A stretch of 64,000 bases of DNA from UBA12077 sp963665525 (GCA_963665525.1 OY762280.1:3038001-3102000); one strand, 5' to 3'; positions 50,692-60,957 are shown, counted from the first letter of the stretch. Numbers and translations: made by a program. Notes: generated by a model from the sequence alone, not told the origin.

Positions 50692-52227
50692 ATGGAAATA
50701 TTAAAAGAAATATTACTTTACTCTGAAGCAAAGCCATTATTATTCACCCGACTATATTTTTGGGGCTTTTTTGCTTTCTTACTTTTAATATATTCCTTTA
50801 TCTATAAAAAGAACCCGCTTCGAAATGCCTATTTATTTTTCATGAGCTTGTTCTTTTATTATAAATCGGGAGGTTACTTTTTTACTTTACTTATATTTTC
50901 AACCATTGCCGATTTTACATTAGGCCAGTTAATTTACAGTGCAAAAACATCACTTAGAAAAAAGTTGTTTGTAGCAACCAGTATTGTTATTAACCTTAGC
51001 TTATTGGGTTATTTTAAATACACCTACTTTTTTACCGATATTATCAATTCCACTTTCCATACAAACTTTGAGGTTTTCAATTACCTTGCTTCCTGGACTA
51101 ATAACTTAACCGGATCTTCTTTTAACATATCGCGAATTATTTTGCCTGTTGGGATCTCATTTTATACATTCCAAACCATTAGCTATTCTGTTGATGTATA
51201 CAGGGGCAAATTAAAGCCGGTAAAAAACATTATTGATTTTGGATTTTACGTGTCATTTTTTCCTCAATTAGTGGCCGGACCTATTGTTCGTGCTGCGGAA
51301 TTTATTCCTCAGCTTTATCAGAAATACCGACTAACCAAACAAGAATTTGGACATGCAATATTTCTAATATTAAATGGGTTAGTTAAAAAGATGTTTATCT
51401 CTGATTACATCTCCATTAATTTTGTCGATCGCATTTTTGATGCCCCCAGTGCTTTCACAGGGTTTGAAAATCTCATGGCTGTTTATGGTTATTCTATTCA
51501 GATTTATTGTGATTTTTCGGGTTATACAGATATTGCCATTGGTGTTGCTTTGTTATTAGGGTTTAAGCTCCCTATTAATTTTAACTCTCCCTATAAAGCA
51601 ATTAATATTACTGATTTCTGGCGTAGGTGGCATATTTCATTATCATCGTGGTTACGTGATTATTTATACATCCCTCTTGGTGGAAACCAAAAAGGGAAAG
51701 TAAGAATGTATATCAACCTAATGATCACAATGCTACTAGGCGGACTCTGGCACGGAGCAAATATGCGATTTGTTATCTGGGGAGGCTTACATGGATTAGG
51801 ATTGGTTATTCATAAACTCTGGGTTAAAATGAACTTGTCGTTAAGTAAATATTATACAACCCGATCAAGCAAAAACATTTTTTATCGATTTATATCGGTG
51901 TTTACAACATTTCATTTGGTTACGTTTGCCTGGATTTTCTTCCGGGCCGAAAACATGGATAAAGCATTGGGAATGATTAACCAGATAATTCAAAATTTTC
52001 AATTCGAGCTAATACCTGTTATGGTATCATCTTATTACAAAATATTCCTTGTTACTCTTTTAGGATTTATAATTCATTGGTTACCATCAGGTTTTAAAGA
52101 AAGTTATCGAGGTTGGTTTATTAAATCGCATATATCAATAAAAATTCTTTTAGTAATAGTCATTATATTTATTTTATACCAGGTAAAATCCGCTGAGATA
52201 CAACCATTTATTTATTTTCAATTTTAG
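50692..52227 (+). CDS. MBOAT-family O-acyltransferase (AlgI-like)
   Basis: The 511-residue polytopic membrane protein transfers an acyl group, normally acetyl, across or onto polysaccharide. It has the MBOAT core FWRRWHISLSSWLRDYLYIPLGGNQKG and the catalytic histidine H354 in MLLGGLWHGANMRFVIWGGLHGLG (second histidine H367). Length and helix count (about 11) match AlgI/DltB. With two SGNH genes just upstream it forms an O-acetylation cassette, interrupted by the DUF559 gene. The acceptor polymer is unknown; exopolysaccharide or peptidoglycan are candidates. Its stop lies 1 base from the stop of the convergent phosphatase gene. Confidence 0.92.
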   Translation: MEILKEILLYSEAKPLLFTRLYFWGFFAFLLLIYSFIYKKNPLRNAYLFFMSLFFYYKSGGYFFTLLIFSTIADFTLGQLIYSAKTSLRKKLFVATSIVINLSLLGYFKYTYFFTDIINSTFHTNFEVFNYLASWTNNLTGSSFNISRIILPVGISFYTFQTISYSVDVYRGKLKPVKNIIDFGFYVSFFPQLVAGPIVRAAEFIPQLYQKYRLTKQEFGHAIFLILNGLVKKMFISDYISINFVDRIFDAPSAFTGFENLMAVYGYSIQIYCDFSGYTDIAIGVALLLGFKLPINFNSPYKAINITDFWRRWHISLSSWLRDYLYIPLGGNQKGKVRMYINLMITMLLGGLWHGANMRFVIWGGLHGLGLVIHKLWVKMNLSLSKYYTTRSSKNIFYRFISVFTTFHLVTFAWIFFRAENMDKALGMINQIIQNFQFELIPVMVSSYYKIFLVTLLGFIIHWLPSGFKESYRGWFIKSHISIKILLVIVIIFILYQVKSAEIQPFIYFQF

Positions 52228-52228
52228 A

Positions 52229-53698
52229 CTATATTTTTACACCAACCATCGTAATATCGTCTAACTGATTATTATCTCCCATCCAGTTCCTAATTTCAGT
52301 TTCTAGTTCATTCTTTTGCTCTTGAAGTGGCAAATTAGATACTTCTAATATCTTCTCTCTAAATCTTCCGAGGTTATATTTCTTCCTTTGTTCTCCACCA
52401 AACTGATCAGCATAACCATCAGAAAATAAATAAATCACATCTCCCTTATTTATATCAACAACCTGATTTGTAAATGATTTATCACCCTTTAAATAAATCC
52501 CTATTGGCATTCGATCCGCTTTGAGTTCTTCTATTTCTCTTGTATTTGTTTTTTTAGGATTTCGCACAATATAAACTGAGTTATAGGCTCCTGCATACTG
52601 TAATTTCATATCTTCATAATCAATGATACATAAGGATAAATCCATACCATCTCGTATAGAACTTTTTTCTTTTGTTTGATGTAAATACTTAATTACCTCT
52701 TCTTTAAGCCTGTCCAAAATCTCATTGGCAGTTAATTCTGAATAAAATTCTAATATAATCTCATTTAATAATGAAGTGCCTAACATACTCATAAAAGCAC
52801 CGGGAACTCCATGCCCAGTACAATCAACCACAGAAACTACCTTATATTTCTTGGTAAAAACCTCAGTCTCTTTTATCCAGTAAAAATCACCACTAACAAT
52901 ATCTTTTGGCATATATAAAACAAAACTTTCTTCAAAAACTTCTTTAATTTCATCTTCCTGTGGCAAAACCGCATGTTGTATTCTTCGTGCATACGCAATA
53001 CTATCAGTAATTCGGTTATTTTGTCGTTCAATCTGATCTCTTTGAGCAGTAATTTCTTCATTAGCCTGCTTGATTTCATTCATAGCATTACTTAACCTAT
53101 TATTAGCTACAAAAGATTGTAAAATAAAATTAGATATCCATAAATTATAAAACCCAGAAATCAATATGGCAAAAGATGTGAACAAGATAACTTTAAGCTC
53201 ACTTTCACCATTAATATGTAAAATTAAGTTCCAAAATATTGCCAAAATTGTACTGTAGTATATAACATACTTTCTTATTCTTAAAGCGCTTAATAAATTA
53301 AACAAAATAAGTAGAATTGATGCAGCATACATAAATTCTTTTGTATTGATATTTACATCAATAATGTAATCTCTAAAAAAAACATTTATTATAAACACTA
53401 ATGATATATCTAAAGTAACTGTTACATATTTTAAGAATGGTTTGTATTTATTTCTTTTTATTACTTGATGTATAGTAAATACTAATGCTATATTTCCCAA
53501 AATAAGAGATATTCTAAATAAGATAAATTCTTCTCTAAAATCACCTATTATATAGGTAATAAAGAAACCACCAATAGCAAGCAACGCAAATAAGAAAAAT
53601 CGAAAAAGATTAATCGTATGCTCTAATCTCATCTCTCGATCCCTCAGTATCATTCTAATTTCTGGAGAATTAATACGATGTAATTTAAATAATGACAT
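52229..53698 (-). CDS. Membrane-anchored SpoIIE-type PP2C phosphatase
   Basis: The 489-residue protein has about six membrane helices (residues 30-210) without a known sensor family, a coiled-coil signalling helix (NEEITAQRDQIERQNNRITDS, about 213-235) and a SpoIIE/RsbU-type PP2C domain (about 260-489). Metal-binding motifs are visible: SGDFYW, VDCTGHGVPGAFMSMLG, SDGYADQFGG and a C-terminal DDITMVGVKI. Such phosphatases dephosphorylate anti-sigma-factor antagonists or similar STAS proteins; no partner gene is nearby. Its catalytic domain is closely related to that of the protein at 55797-57737. Confidence 0.88.
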   Translation of the reverse strand: MSLFKLHRINSPEIRMILRDREMRLEHTINLFRFFLFALLAIGGFFITYIIGDFREEFILFRISLILGNIALVFTIHQVIKRNKYKPFLKYVTVTLDISLVFIINVFFRDYIIDVNINTKEFMYAASILLILFNLLSALRIRKYVIYYSTILAIFWNLILHINGESELKVILFTSFAILISGFYNLWISNFILQSFVANNRLSNAMNEIKQANEEITAQRDQIERQNNRITDSIAYARRIQHAVLPQEDEIKEVFEESFVLYMPKDIVSGDFYWIKETEVFTKKYKVVSVVDCTGHGVPGAFMSMLGTSLLNEIILEFYSELTANEILDRLKEEVIKYLHQTKEKSSIRDGMDLSLCIIDYEDMKLQYAGAYNSVYIVRNPKKTNTREIEELKADRMPIGIYLKGDKSFTNQVVDINKGDVIYLFSDGYADQFGGEQRKKYNLGRFREKILEVSNLPLQEQKNELETEIRNWMGDNNQLDDITMVGVKI

Positions 53699-53821
53699 AA
53701 TATTAGTTTATTACAAGTTAAGAAATCCAATATTTAAAGTAAAGTAGACATAGTGAATTTTAATTTTTTCTCATTTAATGATCTTTAACAATATTTATAA
53801 TTTATAACCTTATTTTTTTTC

Positions 53822-53829
53822 TACATTTG
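53822..53829 (+). promoter_or_regulatory. -7 element of the ABC exporter gene
   Basis: TACATTTG is an exact TAnnTTTG match, about 27 bases before the ATG at 53857. No good -33 TTG is visible. Confidence 0.5.
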
Positions 53830-53856
53830 TCAACTCATACTTAATTATATTCAATT

Positions 53857-55677
53857 ATGCGTGGATTTAAGAAAATCTTAAAATATATGATCCCTTATTG
53901 GGGAAAGGGAGCTTCAAGTATCTTATTTGCATTACTTTCAACTATTTTTTCACTGTTTTCACTAACAATGGTTATTCCATTTCTTGGAATCTTATTTAAA
54001 ACCCAGCCAATGGTTGAAGAACCCGTAAAGTTTGCGCTTAACACAGAAGCCATCGTACACAACTTTAATTATTATATCAGCATGATAATTCAAGAGCAAG
54101 GAGGAAATGTTGCTCTTTTAACCGTTAGCTTAATAGTGATGTTTTTTGTATTCTTTAAAACTATTTTACATTACGCAAGCAGGTATATAATGGCTCCACT
54201 TAGAACAGGTGTTGTTCGAGATGTTAGAAATAGATTAAATGAAAAAATTCTTGAACTTCATCTTTCATATTTTACCGAAGAACGCAAAGGTGACCTTATT
54301 GCAAGAATGACGACAGATGTTCAGGAAATTGAAAATTCAGTTGTTCAGTCATTAAATAATTTAGTTAAGGCTCCAATTACAATGCTGGTATATTTAGTAT
54401 CACTCACAATAATGAGTCCGTATCTTACAATATTTGTTTTGGTCTTATTGCCTGTATCAGGAGCAATCATTGGAAAAATTGGGAAATCATTACGACGAAA
54501 ATCTGTAAAAGGACAAAACCAAATGGGTTTAATCATGTCGTATATCGAAGAAACACTCTTTGGCTTAAGAATAATAAAAGCATTTAATACTGAACATAAG
54601 ATCAACGATCGCTTTGTTGGTGCCAATAATACTTATACCAAATTAATGAATAAGATCTGGCGAAGAAAGGATTTAGCCGGACCTACCAGTGAGTTTCTTG
54701 CAACAGCAGTTATCATCATCATTATGTGGTTTGGTGGAAGAATGGTATTAAATAATGAAGCAGCTATGTTACCACAAACATTTATTGCTTATTTAGCAAT
54801 ATTTTCACAAATCATTACGCCTTCTAAAGATCTTTCAACAGCATACTATAATATACAACGAGGATTAGCATCTCTAGACCGGATTAATGTTATTCTGGAT
54901 GCAGGAGTTACAATTAATGAAAAACCCAATGCAAAATCAGTTGATAAATTTGAGAATCTTGTTGAATATAAAAATCTTAGCTTTAAGTATATTGAAGACT
55001 ATGTATTAAAAGACATAAATCTTAAAGTTGAAAAAGGAAAAACAATCGCTTTAGTAGGACAATCTGGCTCTGGTAAATCCACATTAGTTGATTTACTTCC
55101 TAGGTTCTACGATGTTAAAGAAGGAGAAATTACTATTGATGGAAATAACATTCAGGATTTAAAACTAAAAGACCTTAGAAATTTAATGGGCATTGTAAGT
55201 CAAGAATCTATATTATTTAATGATACTATTTACAATAATATAGCATTTGGAATGGAAGATGCTACAGAAGAAGAAATTATAGCAGCAGCTAAAGTTGCCA
55301 ATGCGCATGAGTTTATACTTCAAACTGAAAATGGTTACCAAACCAATATTGGAGATAGAGGAAGTAAACTTTCTGGAGGTCAGCGACAAAGAATTAGTAT
55401 TGCTCGTGCTGTCTTAAAAAATCCTCCAATATTAATCCTTGATGAAGCAACATCAGCCCTAGACACTGAATCAGAAAAACTAGTTCAGGATGCATTATAT
55501 AAATTAATGGAAAACAGAACTTCAATAGTCATTGCACACCGATTATCAACGGTAAGAGATGCTGATGAAATCTGTGTGATGCATGAGGGTAAAATTGTTG
55601 AGCGAGGTAAACATGATCAATTACTCGAACTAAAAGGAGTGTATAAACGTTTACATGATCTTCAAATTTTTGCATAA
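53857..55677 (+). CDS. MsbA-like ABC exporter (fused permease and ATPase)
   Basis: The 606-residue half-transporter has a six-helix membrane domain (about 15-330) and a C-terminal ATPase (about 370-606) with Walker A GQSGSGKSTLVD (about 401-412), signature LSGGQRQRISIARA, Walker B ILILDEATSALD and the H-loop VIAHRLSTV. It works as a homodimer. Family members flip lipid A core or other lipids, or export drugs or peptides; MsbA-like function is likely but not certain. It has its own promoter and a hairpin terminator, and is flanked by two SpoIIE-type phosphatase genes. Confidence 0.93.
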   Translation: MRGFKKILKYMIPYWGKGASSILFALLSTIFSLFSLTMVIPFLGILFKTQPMVEEPVKFALNTEAIVHNFNYYISMIIQEQGGNVALLTVSLIVMFFVFFKTILHYASRYIMAPLRTGVVRDVRNRLNEKILELHLSYFTEERKGDLIARMTTDVQEIENSVVQSLNNLVKAPITMLVYLVSLTIMSPYLTIFVLVLLPVSGAIIGKIGKSLRRKSVKGQNQMGLIMSYIEETLFGLRIIKAFNTEHKINDRFVGANNTYTKLMNKIWRRKDLAGPTSEFLATAVIIIIMWFGGRMVLNNEAAMLPQTFIAYLAIFSQIITPSKDLSTAYYNIQRGLASLDRINVILDAGVTINEKPNAKSVDKFENLVEYKNLSFKYIEDYVLKDINLKVEKGKTIALVGQSGSGKSTLVDLLPRFYDVKEGEITIDGNNIQDLKLKDLRNLMGIVSQESILFNDTIYNNIAFGMEDATEEEIIAAAKVANAHEFILQTENGYQTNIGDRGSKLSGGQRQRISIARAVLKNPPILILDEATSALDTESEKLVQDALYKLMENRTSIVIAHRLSTVRDADEICVMHEGKIVERGKHDQLLELKGVYKRLHDLQIFA

Positions 55678-55681
55678 AATC

Positions 55682-55708
55682 AAAGGAGCTAACTCATGCT
55701 CCTTTTTA
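55682..55708 (+). terminator. Intrinsic terminator of the ABC exporter gene
   Basis: AAAGGAGC (55682-55689) pairs with GCTCCTTT (55698-55705) over an 8-base loop, followed by more T. It starts 5 bases after the stop codon. Confidence 0.85.
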
Positions 55709-55796
55709 TTTGTTTAAAACTTAATTTTTATGAATCTTTTTTCCTTTTTTTACGTAAGTTGTAAGATATTAAACCATTTTCTCTGCCTGTGCTGAT

Positions 55797-57737
55797 ATGA
55801 AAAATAAAATACCAGCTTTTTTTATTCTATTCATCGTAATTTTCTCTACATTAGAATCTTACCAAACTCTTGCACAAGAATATAATATTGACTCACTGGT
55901 CCAGCTTCTTGATGAAGCAAAAGGTGCTGATAAGATTCCATACTATTATGCTGTAACTGACTATTATAGTTATTATTCGCCACACAAAGCAGTTCGCTTT
56001 GCAAACGAATTTTTAATTCTTGGAGAAAAATACGATAGCACTGATATTATTGAATACAGTTATCAAATTTTAGGGGAATCATACTATTTTCAGGAAGATT
56101 ATCAAAACTCTTTAAACTATTTTAATAAACTTCTCGAATCAACTATTGAGAGAAATGATGAACAAGCCATTGGTAAAGCATACAATAACCTTGGGATCAT
56201 TAATCGTGCCCTAGAAAATTACCCGGAAGCTATTAAAAACTATGAAAAGTCAATGGAGATTAATGTAAAATACAATGATATCCAAGGCCTTAGTAGTACA
56301 TACAATAATCTGGGAGTTTTAAACGAATACCTTAACTTATATGCTCAAGCAAGGGATTATTATAAAAAATCTCTTGAAATGGAATTAAAAATTGGTGACC
56401 CCGATGGAATTTCAACATCATATCTTAACCTTGGAGGAATTTATTTAAAACTCAAAAAATTCTCAAAAGCAATTGAGTTCTGCAATAAAAGTATTGAAAT
56501 TTGTGTCGCAAATGATTTTCAACATTCGCTTGAACTCAATTTTGAAGTGTTGTATAAAACCTACAAGAAGTTAGGTAATACTGAAAAATCTTTATTGTAT
56601 TTAGAAAAATTCTATGAACTAAAAAACAAAAGAGTCAATCAAGAAACAAACACACAAATTGCTGAAATAGAATTTAAATACCAATCAGATAAGAAACAAC
56701 AAGAAATAAAATCCTTAAACAAACAAAAGAAGCAAAAAACACTTTTAAATATTATTATACTTTTCGTATCAGGAATTTTTAGTGTACTTCTGGTTATATT
56801 ATTACGCATTAATAAACAGCGAAGGCATAATAATAATGCATTAAGAAATGCCAATACAGAAGCTCTTCAACAAAAAGAAGAAATTGAAGCTCAACGTGAT
56901 GAAATTGAGGCACAGCGTGATGAAATACAAAATCAAAAAGATATATCGGAATATCAGAAAAACCAAATACTTAAACAAAATAAGGACATAACAGATAGTA
57001 TCGAATATGCTAAACATATCCAGATTGCTCTTTTACCTGATAAAATTACAATGCAAAAGATCTTAAAAAATGGATTTTGTTTATTTAAACCAAAAGATAT
57101 AGTTAGCGGTGACTTTTATTGGGTAGCACAGGTTGAAAATAAATCAGTTATTGTAGCTGCCGATTGTACCGGACATGGAGTTCCTGGTGCTTTTATGAGT
57201 ATTATTGGTATTAATTTCCTAAATGATATTGTTTCCAATGAGCGCATTATTAAACCAAATGAGATTCTTAATGAGCTAAGAAAAAGAATTATAAAAACTA
57301 TGGTTCATGCTAATAGAATTGATGAATCAAAAGATGGTATGGATGTCGCTTTAATTGTAATAGATTATGACCAAATGAAGCTGGAATATGCCGGAGCATA
57401 TAATCATTTATATTACATAAGAGACCATATGCTTAATACGATAAAAGCAGATAGAATGCCTGTTGGTATATCGGAAAAATCAATAGCTCCTTTCACAAAT
57501 CATATCATTGACATTCAAAAAGGAGATTTATTTTATATGTTTACAGATGGTTATGCTGATCAGTTTGGAGGCCCACTAAGAAAGAAATTCCGTGTTGGAC
57601 AACTGAGAGAATTGTTACTTGATATACATGAAAAAGAAATGCCCGAACAAAAGCGAGCTCTATTTGAAACGTTTATCAACTGGAAAGAAAAGCAACCCCA
57701 GGTTGATGATGTTTTATCAATAGGAATTAAAATTTAA
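55797..57737 (+). CDS. TPR-containing SpoIIE-type PP2C phosphatase
   Basis: The 646-residue protein has a signal sequence (about 1-27), about five tetratricopeptide repeats (about 80-270; AIGKAYNNLGIINRALENYPEAIKNY is one), a membrane helix (about 313-337), a long coiled coil with heptads (EIEAQRDEIEAQRDEI, about 362-390) and a SpoIIE/RsbU phosphatase domain (about 430-646) with SGDFYW, ADCTGHGVPGAFMSIIG, DGYADQFGG and the terminal DDVLSIGIKI. TPRs would lie in the periplasm and the phosphatase in the cytoplasm, so it looks like a one-component transmembrane sensor. Paralogous catalytic domain to 52229-53698. Confidence 0.9.
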   Translation: MKNKIPAFFILFIVIFSTLESYQTLAQEYNIDSLVQLLDEAKGADKIPYYYAVTDYYSYYSPHKAVRFANEFLILGEKYDSTDIIEYSYQILGESYYFQEDYQNSLNYFNKLLESTIERNDEQAIGKAYNNLGIINRALENYPEAIKNYEKSMEINVKYNDIQGLSSTYNNLGVLNEYLNLYAQARDYYKKSLEMELKIGDPDGISTSYLNLGGIYLKLKKFSKAIEFCNKSIEICVANDFQHSLELNFEVLYKTYKKLGNTEKSLLYLEKFYELKNKRVNQETNTQIAEIEFKYQSDKKQQEIKSLNKQKKQKTLLNIIILFVSGIFSVLLVILLRINKQRRHNNNALRNANTEALQQKEEIEAQRDEIEAQRDEIQNQKDISEYQKNQILKQNKDITDSIEYAKHIQIALLPDKITMQKILKNGFCLFKPKDIVSGDFYWVAQVENKSVIVAADCTGHGVPGAFMSIIGINFLNDIVSNERIIKPNEILNELRKRIIKTMVHANRIDESKDGMDVALIVIDYDQMKLEYAGAYNHLYYIRDHMLNTIKADRMPVGISEKSIAPFTNHIIDIQKGDLFYMFTDGYADQFGGPLRKKFRVGQLRELLLDIHEKEMPEQKRALFETFINWKEKQPQVDDVLSIGIKI

Positions 57738-57740
57738 AAG

Positions 57741-58250
57741 CTATTTATTTTTTTCAATTAAATCAACTAAAGTATCTACTTTAAGATTCTTTCCTTCAAC
57801 TTTATATTTTGCTTTTTCGTAATCCTCTTTTCTTTTTGCTAATAAATCTTTAGCATAAACCGTTAAATCGTCTCGTGTTTTTCCCCAAATTAATGGTCTG
57901 TCTTTTTTAGAATGCATTAACCGATCGACAAGAGTTGGAATATCAACTTCCAAATAAATAGTCAAGCCTTTGCTATTCATTTCATTCATATTATCGAAAT
58001 AACAAGGAGTTCCTCCTCCTGTTGAAATCAATACATTTTCATATTTATTGATTAAAATTTCAAGAGATTCTTTTTCAATCTTCCTAAACTCATCCATCCC
58101 CTTATCATAGATCAATAATCGAATAGTAGTACTATACTTTTCCTCGATATAATCATCTAAATCAATAAATGGTAATCCTATCTTTTTGGCTAATTTCTTA
58201 CCAACCGACGATTTACCACTAGCCATAAATCCAATTAGAAAAACTCTCAT
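57741..58250 (-). CDS. aroK: Shikimate kinase
   Basis: The 169-residue cytosolic kinase converts shikimate to shikimate-3-phosphate in aromatic amino acid synthesis. It has the Walker A GFMASGKSSVGKKLA (about 7-21), DLDDYIE (shikimate-binding D in the LDDxIE motif), the STGGGTPCYFDNMN segment (about 76-89), and a lid RPLIWG. Length is normal for AroK. It ends 3 bases from the stop of the TPR phosphatase gene on the opposite strand, and starts about 50 bases before the end of parC. Confidence 0.95.
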   Translation of the reverse strand: MRVFLIGFMASGKSSVGKKLAKKIGLPFIDLDDYIEEKYSTTIRLLIYDKGMDEFRKIEKESLEILINKYENVLISTGGGTPCYFDNMNEMNSKGLTIYLEVDIPTLVDRLMHSKKDRPLIWGKTRDDLTVYAKDLLAKRKEDYEKAKYKVEGKNLKVDTLVDLIEKNK

Positions 58251-58302
58251 ACATTCTATTTTTGAATATTAAATATACAAAAAAATCCAATCTCAGAAAA
58301 CA

Positions 58303-60939
58303 TTATTCGTTTCCACTCTCAAATAAACTCATTTGTGAAGTATCCTCATCGTTATCCTCTCCTAAATCCTCATTTAGTTCAGATTCTTCTTCCTTAACAA
58401 TTAATGGTTCTAGTTCGGTTACGACTTTTACTTCGTAGTTTGATAATCGTTTTCCTCTAGCTTTATAACTTTTTACTCCAATAAAATCTGCAATTTCAAT
58501 AATCTCATTTTCACGATCCTTATGGCGACCTCCGAAAGAAACTTCTAATCTTGGATATTCAACTTCTGTGATTTTTATTAATCTGGAATTTTCGTTTTCG
58601 CCAATAAAACTTGTTGGTTTATCCGTTGGATCAACCGTAAATCGTTTCACATAATAATATTCAAGATCAGCATCATAATATACTGCTGAAAATATCTTTT
58701 CAGGACGGAATTTCTCGATAATCATAATATCATCTTCGTAATGATTCATTAAATCATAACTTGATAGTCTGTAGTTACCCGATTTGGTAATAACTAAAAT
58801 TTTATCATCTCCATGAAATTCTCCAATATAATTACCTCTACCGTCGGCATTTAAACGCAATACTTCTTCTTCGAACCAAATTTTTCTTCCTCCTAAAGTA
58901 GATACTCCTTCATCTTTTAGAACAATCTTATGTACTGCATATTTGGTTAATATATTACCCATAGACTGTCGTCCTTTAATTGCAAGTTCGCTAAAATCGA
59001 ATTCAAATATAGGCTTCTTCAACCTTGGACGTGGACGAAGATAAATCTTCACTATTTCCGCTTCACCATTTGGATTAGCTGTCATATAAAGAATTTTTGA
59101 TCCTTTTGTACCTTTGGTAATCTCATATTCTTTATCACGAGTTATCCCTTTTATTGCGCATCGTTTAATCATAATGGCACCATTTATTCCATCTCTATAA
59201 ATAACGTTATAAATAGTTCGATCATCATTTCTTTTAAATACTGCAACATGGATAATATCCTTACCCACAAATACTTTATCATCAGCTTTTGTAATGATAT
59301 ATTTTCCATCTCTCAAGAATACAATAACCTCATCAATGTCGGAACATTCACTAACAAATTCATCTTTTTTAAGGCTGGTTCCAATAAAACCTTCTTCTCG
59401 ATTAACATAAAGCTTTTCATTGGCTACTACAACTTGTGTAGCTGCAATGGTGTCCAGATTTCGAATTTCTGTTTTACGATCGCGACCATCGCCATGTTTT
59501 TTACGAATTTGTTTATAATAATTTATGGCGTAATCAATAATATGATCCAGGTGATTTTGTACTTCCTTAATTTCTTCCTCAACGCCTTTTATAAATTCAT
59601 CCGCCTTTTTAACATCGAATTTTGTTATTCGCTTAATTTTTATTTCGGTAAGCTTAACAATATCTTCTTCAGTAACTTCTCGTAATAATAATTTTTTAAA
59701 AGGATCAAGCCCTTTGTCAATTGTTTTTATAACCGACTCCCAGGTTTCACACTCTTCAATATCGTGATAAATCCTGTTTTCAATAAATATCTTTTCAAGA
59801 GATGATAAATGCCAGGCTTCTTGCAGTTCACGTTTTTTAATCTGAAGCTCTTGTTTTAACAATTCAACAGTATTATCTGCTGAATATTTTAACATCTCTG
59901 AAACCCCCATAAAAACAGGTTTGGAATTTTCAATAACACATGAGTTAGGCGATATTGAAACCTCGCAATCTGTAAAAGCATATAATGCATCAATGGTTTG
60001 ATCAGGAGAAGTACCTGAAGGTAAATGAATCAATATCTCAACATGTTCAGCTGTATTATCATCAATTTTCCTGATCTTAATCTTTCCCTTATCATTGGCT
60101 TTTAAGATAGAATCTATTAAACTCTGTGTTGTTTTTCCAAAAGGAAGTTCTGTTATCTTAAGTGTCTTTTTATCTTCTTTCTCAATTTTAGCTCTAACTT
60201 TTACAGATCCTCCGCGAAGACCGTTGTTATATTTGCTAAAATCAGCAATTCCTCCTGTAGGAAAATCTGGATAAAGCTCAAATCCTTTACCTTTTAAATA
60301 TGCTATAGCAGCATCAATCAGCTCATTAAAATTATGAGGTAAAATTTTGGAAGCCAAACCAACTGCAATACCTTCTACTCCTTGAGCTAATAGTAATGGG
60401 AACTTAACCGGTAAAGAAACAGGTTCATCATTTCTTCCATCGTATGATTTTTTCCATTCTGTTGTTTTTGGATTAAACACAACATCGAGGGCAAATTTTG
60501 ATAAACGAGCTTCAATATATCGAGGAGCAGCAGCTCCATCACCTGTTAAAATATTACCCCAGTTTCCCTGAGAATCAACTAAAAGATCTTTCTGACCTAG
60601 CTGTACCAACGCATCTCCAATCGAGGCATCTCCATGTGGATGATACTGCATAGTATAACCAATAATGTTGGCAACCTTATTATACCTGCCATCATCAAGT
60701 CTTTTCATGGCATGCATAATTCTTCGCTGTACAGGTTTTAAACCATCATACAAATGAGGAACAGCTCTTTCAAGAATCACATAAGAAGCATAATCTAAAA
60801 ACCAATCTTTGTACATTCCCGAAAGATGTACAATCTTATGTAACTCTTCGCTTTGTTTTTCTTTTTCGGTCATATCTAAATTTTGATCCTGCTCTAAACG
60901 CTCTTTTTGATCATTATTTTCTTTATTCTCTGTACTCAT
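58303..60939 (-). CDS. parC: DNA topoisomerase IV subunit A
   Basis: The 878-residue protein is the GyrA/ParC type cleavage subunit: YASYVILERAVPHLYDGLKPVQRRIMHAM, YHPHGDASIGDALV and catalytic Y141 in AAPRYIEARLSKFA. The C-terminal part (about 500-820) is a beta-propeller like that of gyrases, without an evident QRRGGKG GyrA box, so topoisomerase IV (decatenase) is the better call than gyrase. The end is acidic (EEESELNEDLGEDNDEDTSQ). It follows parE by 18 bases, and together they form the A2B2 enzyme. Confidence 0.93.
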   Translation of the reverse strand: MSTENKENNDQKERLEQDQNLDMTEKEKQSEELHKIVHLSGMYKDWFLDYASYVILERAVPHLYDGLKPVQRRIMHAMKRLDDGRYNKVANIIGYTMQYHPHGDASIGDALVQLGQKDLLVDSQGNWGNILTGDGAAAPRYIEARLSKFALDVVFNPKTTEWKKSYDGRNDEPVSLPVKFPLLLAQGVEGIAVGLASKILPHNFNELIDAAIAYLKGKGFELYPDFPTGGIADFSKYNNGLRGGSVKVRAKIEKEDKKTLKITELPFGKTTQSLIDSILKANDKGKIKIRKIDDNTAEHVEILIHLPSGTSPDQTIDALYAFTDCEVSISPNSCVIENSKPVFMGVSEMLKYSADNTVELLKQELQIKKRELQEAWHLSSLEKIFIENRIYHDIEECETWESVIKTIDKGLDPFKKLLLREVTEEDIVKLTEIKIKRITKFDVKKADEFIKGVEEEIKEVQNHLDHIIDYAINYYKQIRKKHGDGRDRKTEIRNLDTIAATQVVVANEKLYVNREEGFIGTSLKKDEFVSECSDIDEVIVFLRDGKYIITKADDKVFVGKDIIHVAVFKRNDDRTIYNVIYRDGINGAIMIKRCAIKGITRDKEYEITKGTKGSKILYMTANPNGEAEIVKIYLRPRPRLKKPIFEFDFSELAIKGRQSMGNILTKYAVHKIVLKDEGVSTLGGRKIWFEEEVLRLNADGRGNYIGEFHGDDKILVITKSGNYRLSSYDLMNHYEDDIMIIEKFRPEKIFSAVYYDADLEYYYVKRFTVDPTDKPTSFIGENENSRLIKITEVEYPRLEVSFGGRHKDRENEIIEIADFIGVKSYKARGKRLSNYEVKVVTELEPLIVKEEESELNEDLGEDNDEDTSQMSLFESGNE

Positions 60940-60957
60940 CCTATCTATCTAATCAAT

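Noticed and set aside
56872..56935. Tandem DNA repeat of about 21 bp in the TPR phosphatase gene
   Set aside because: It encodes regular coiled-coil heptads (EIEAQRDEIEAQRDEI) and is explained by protein structure, not a DNA element.
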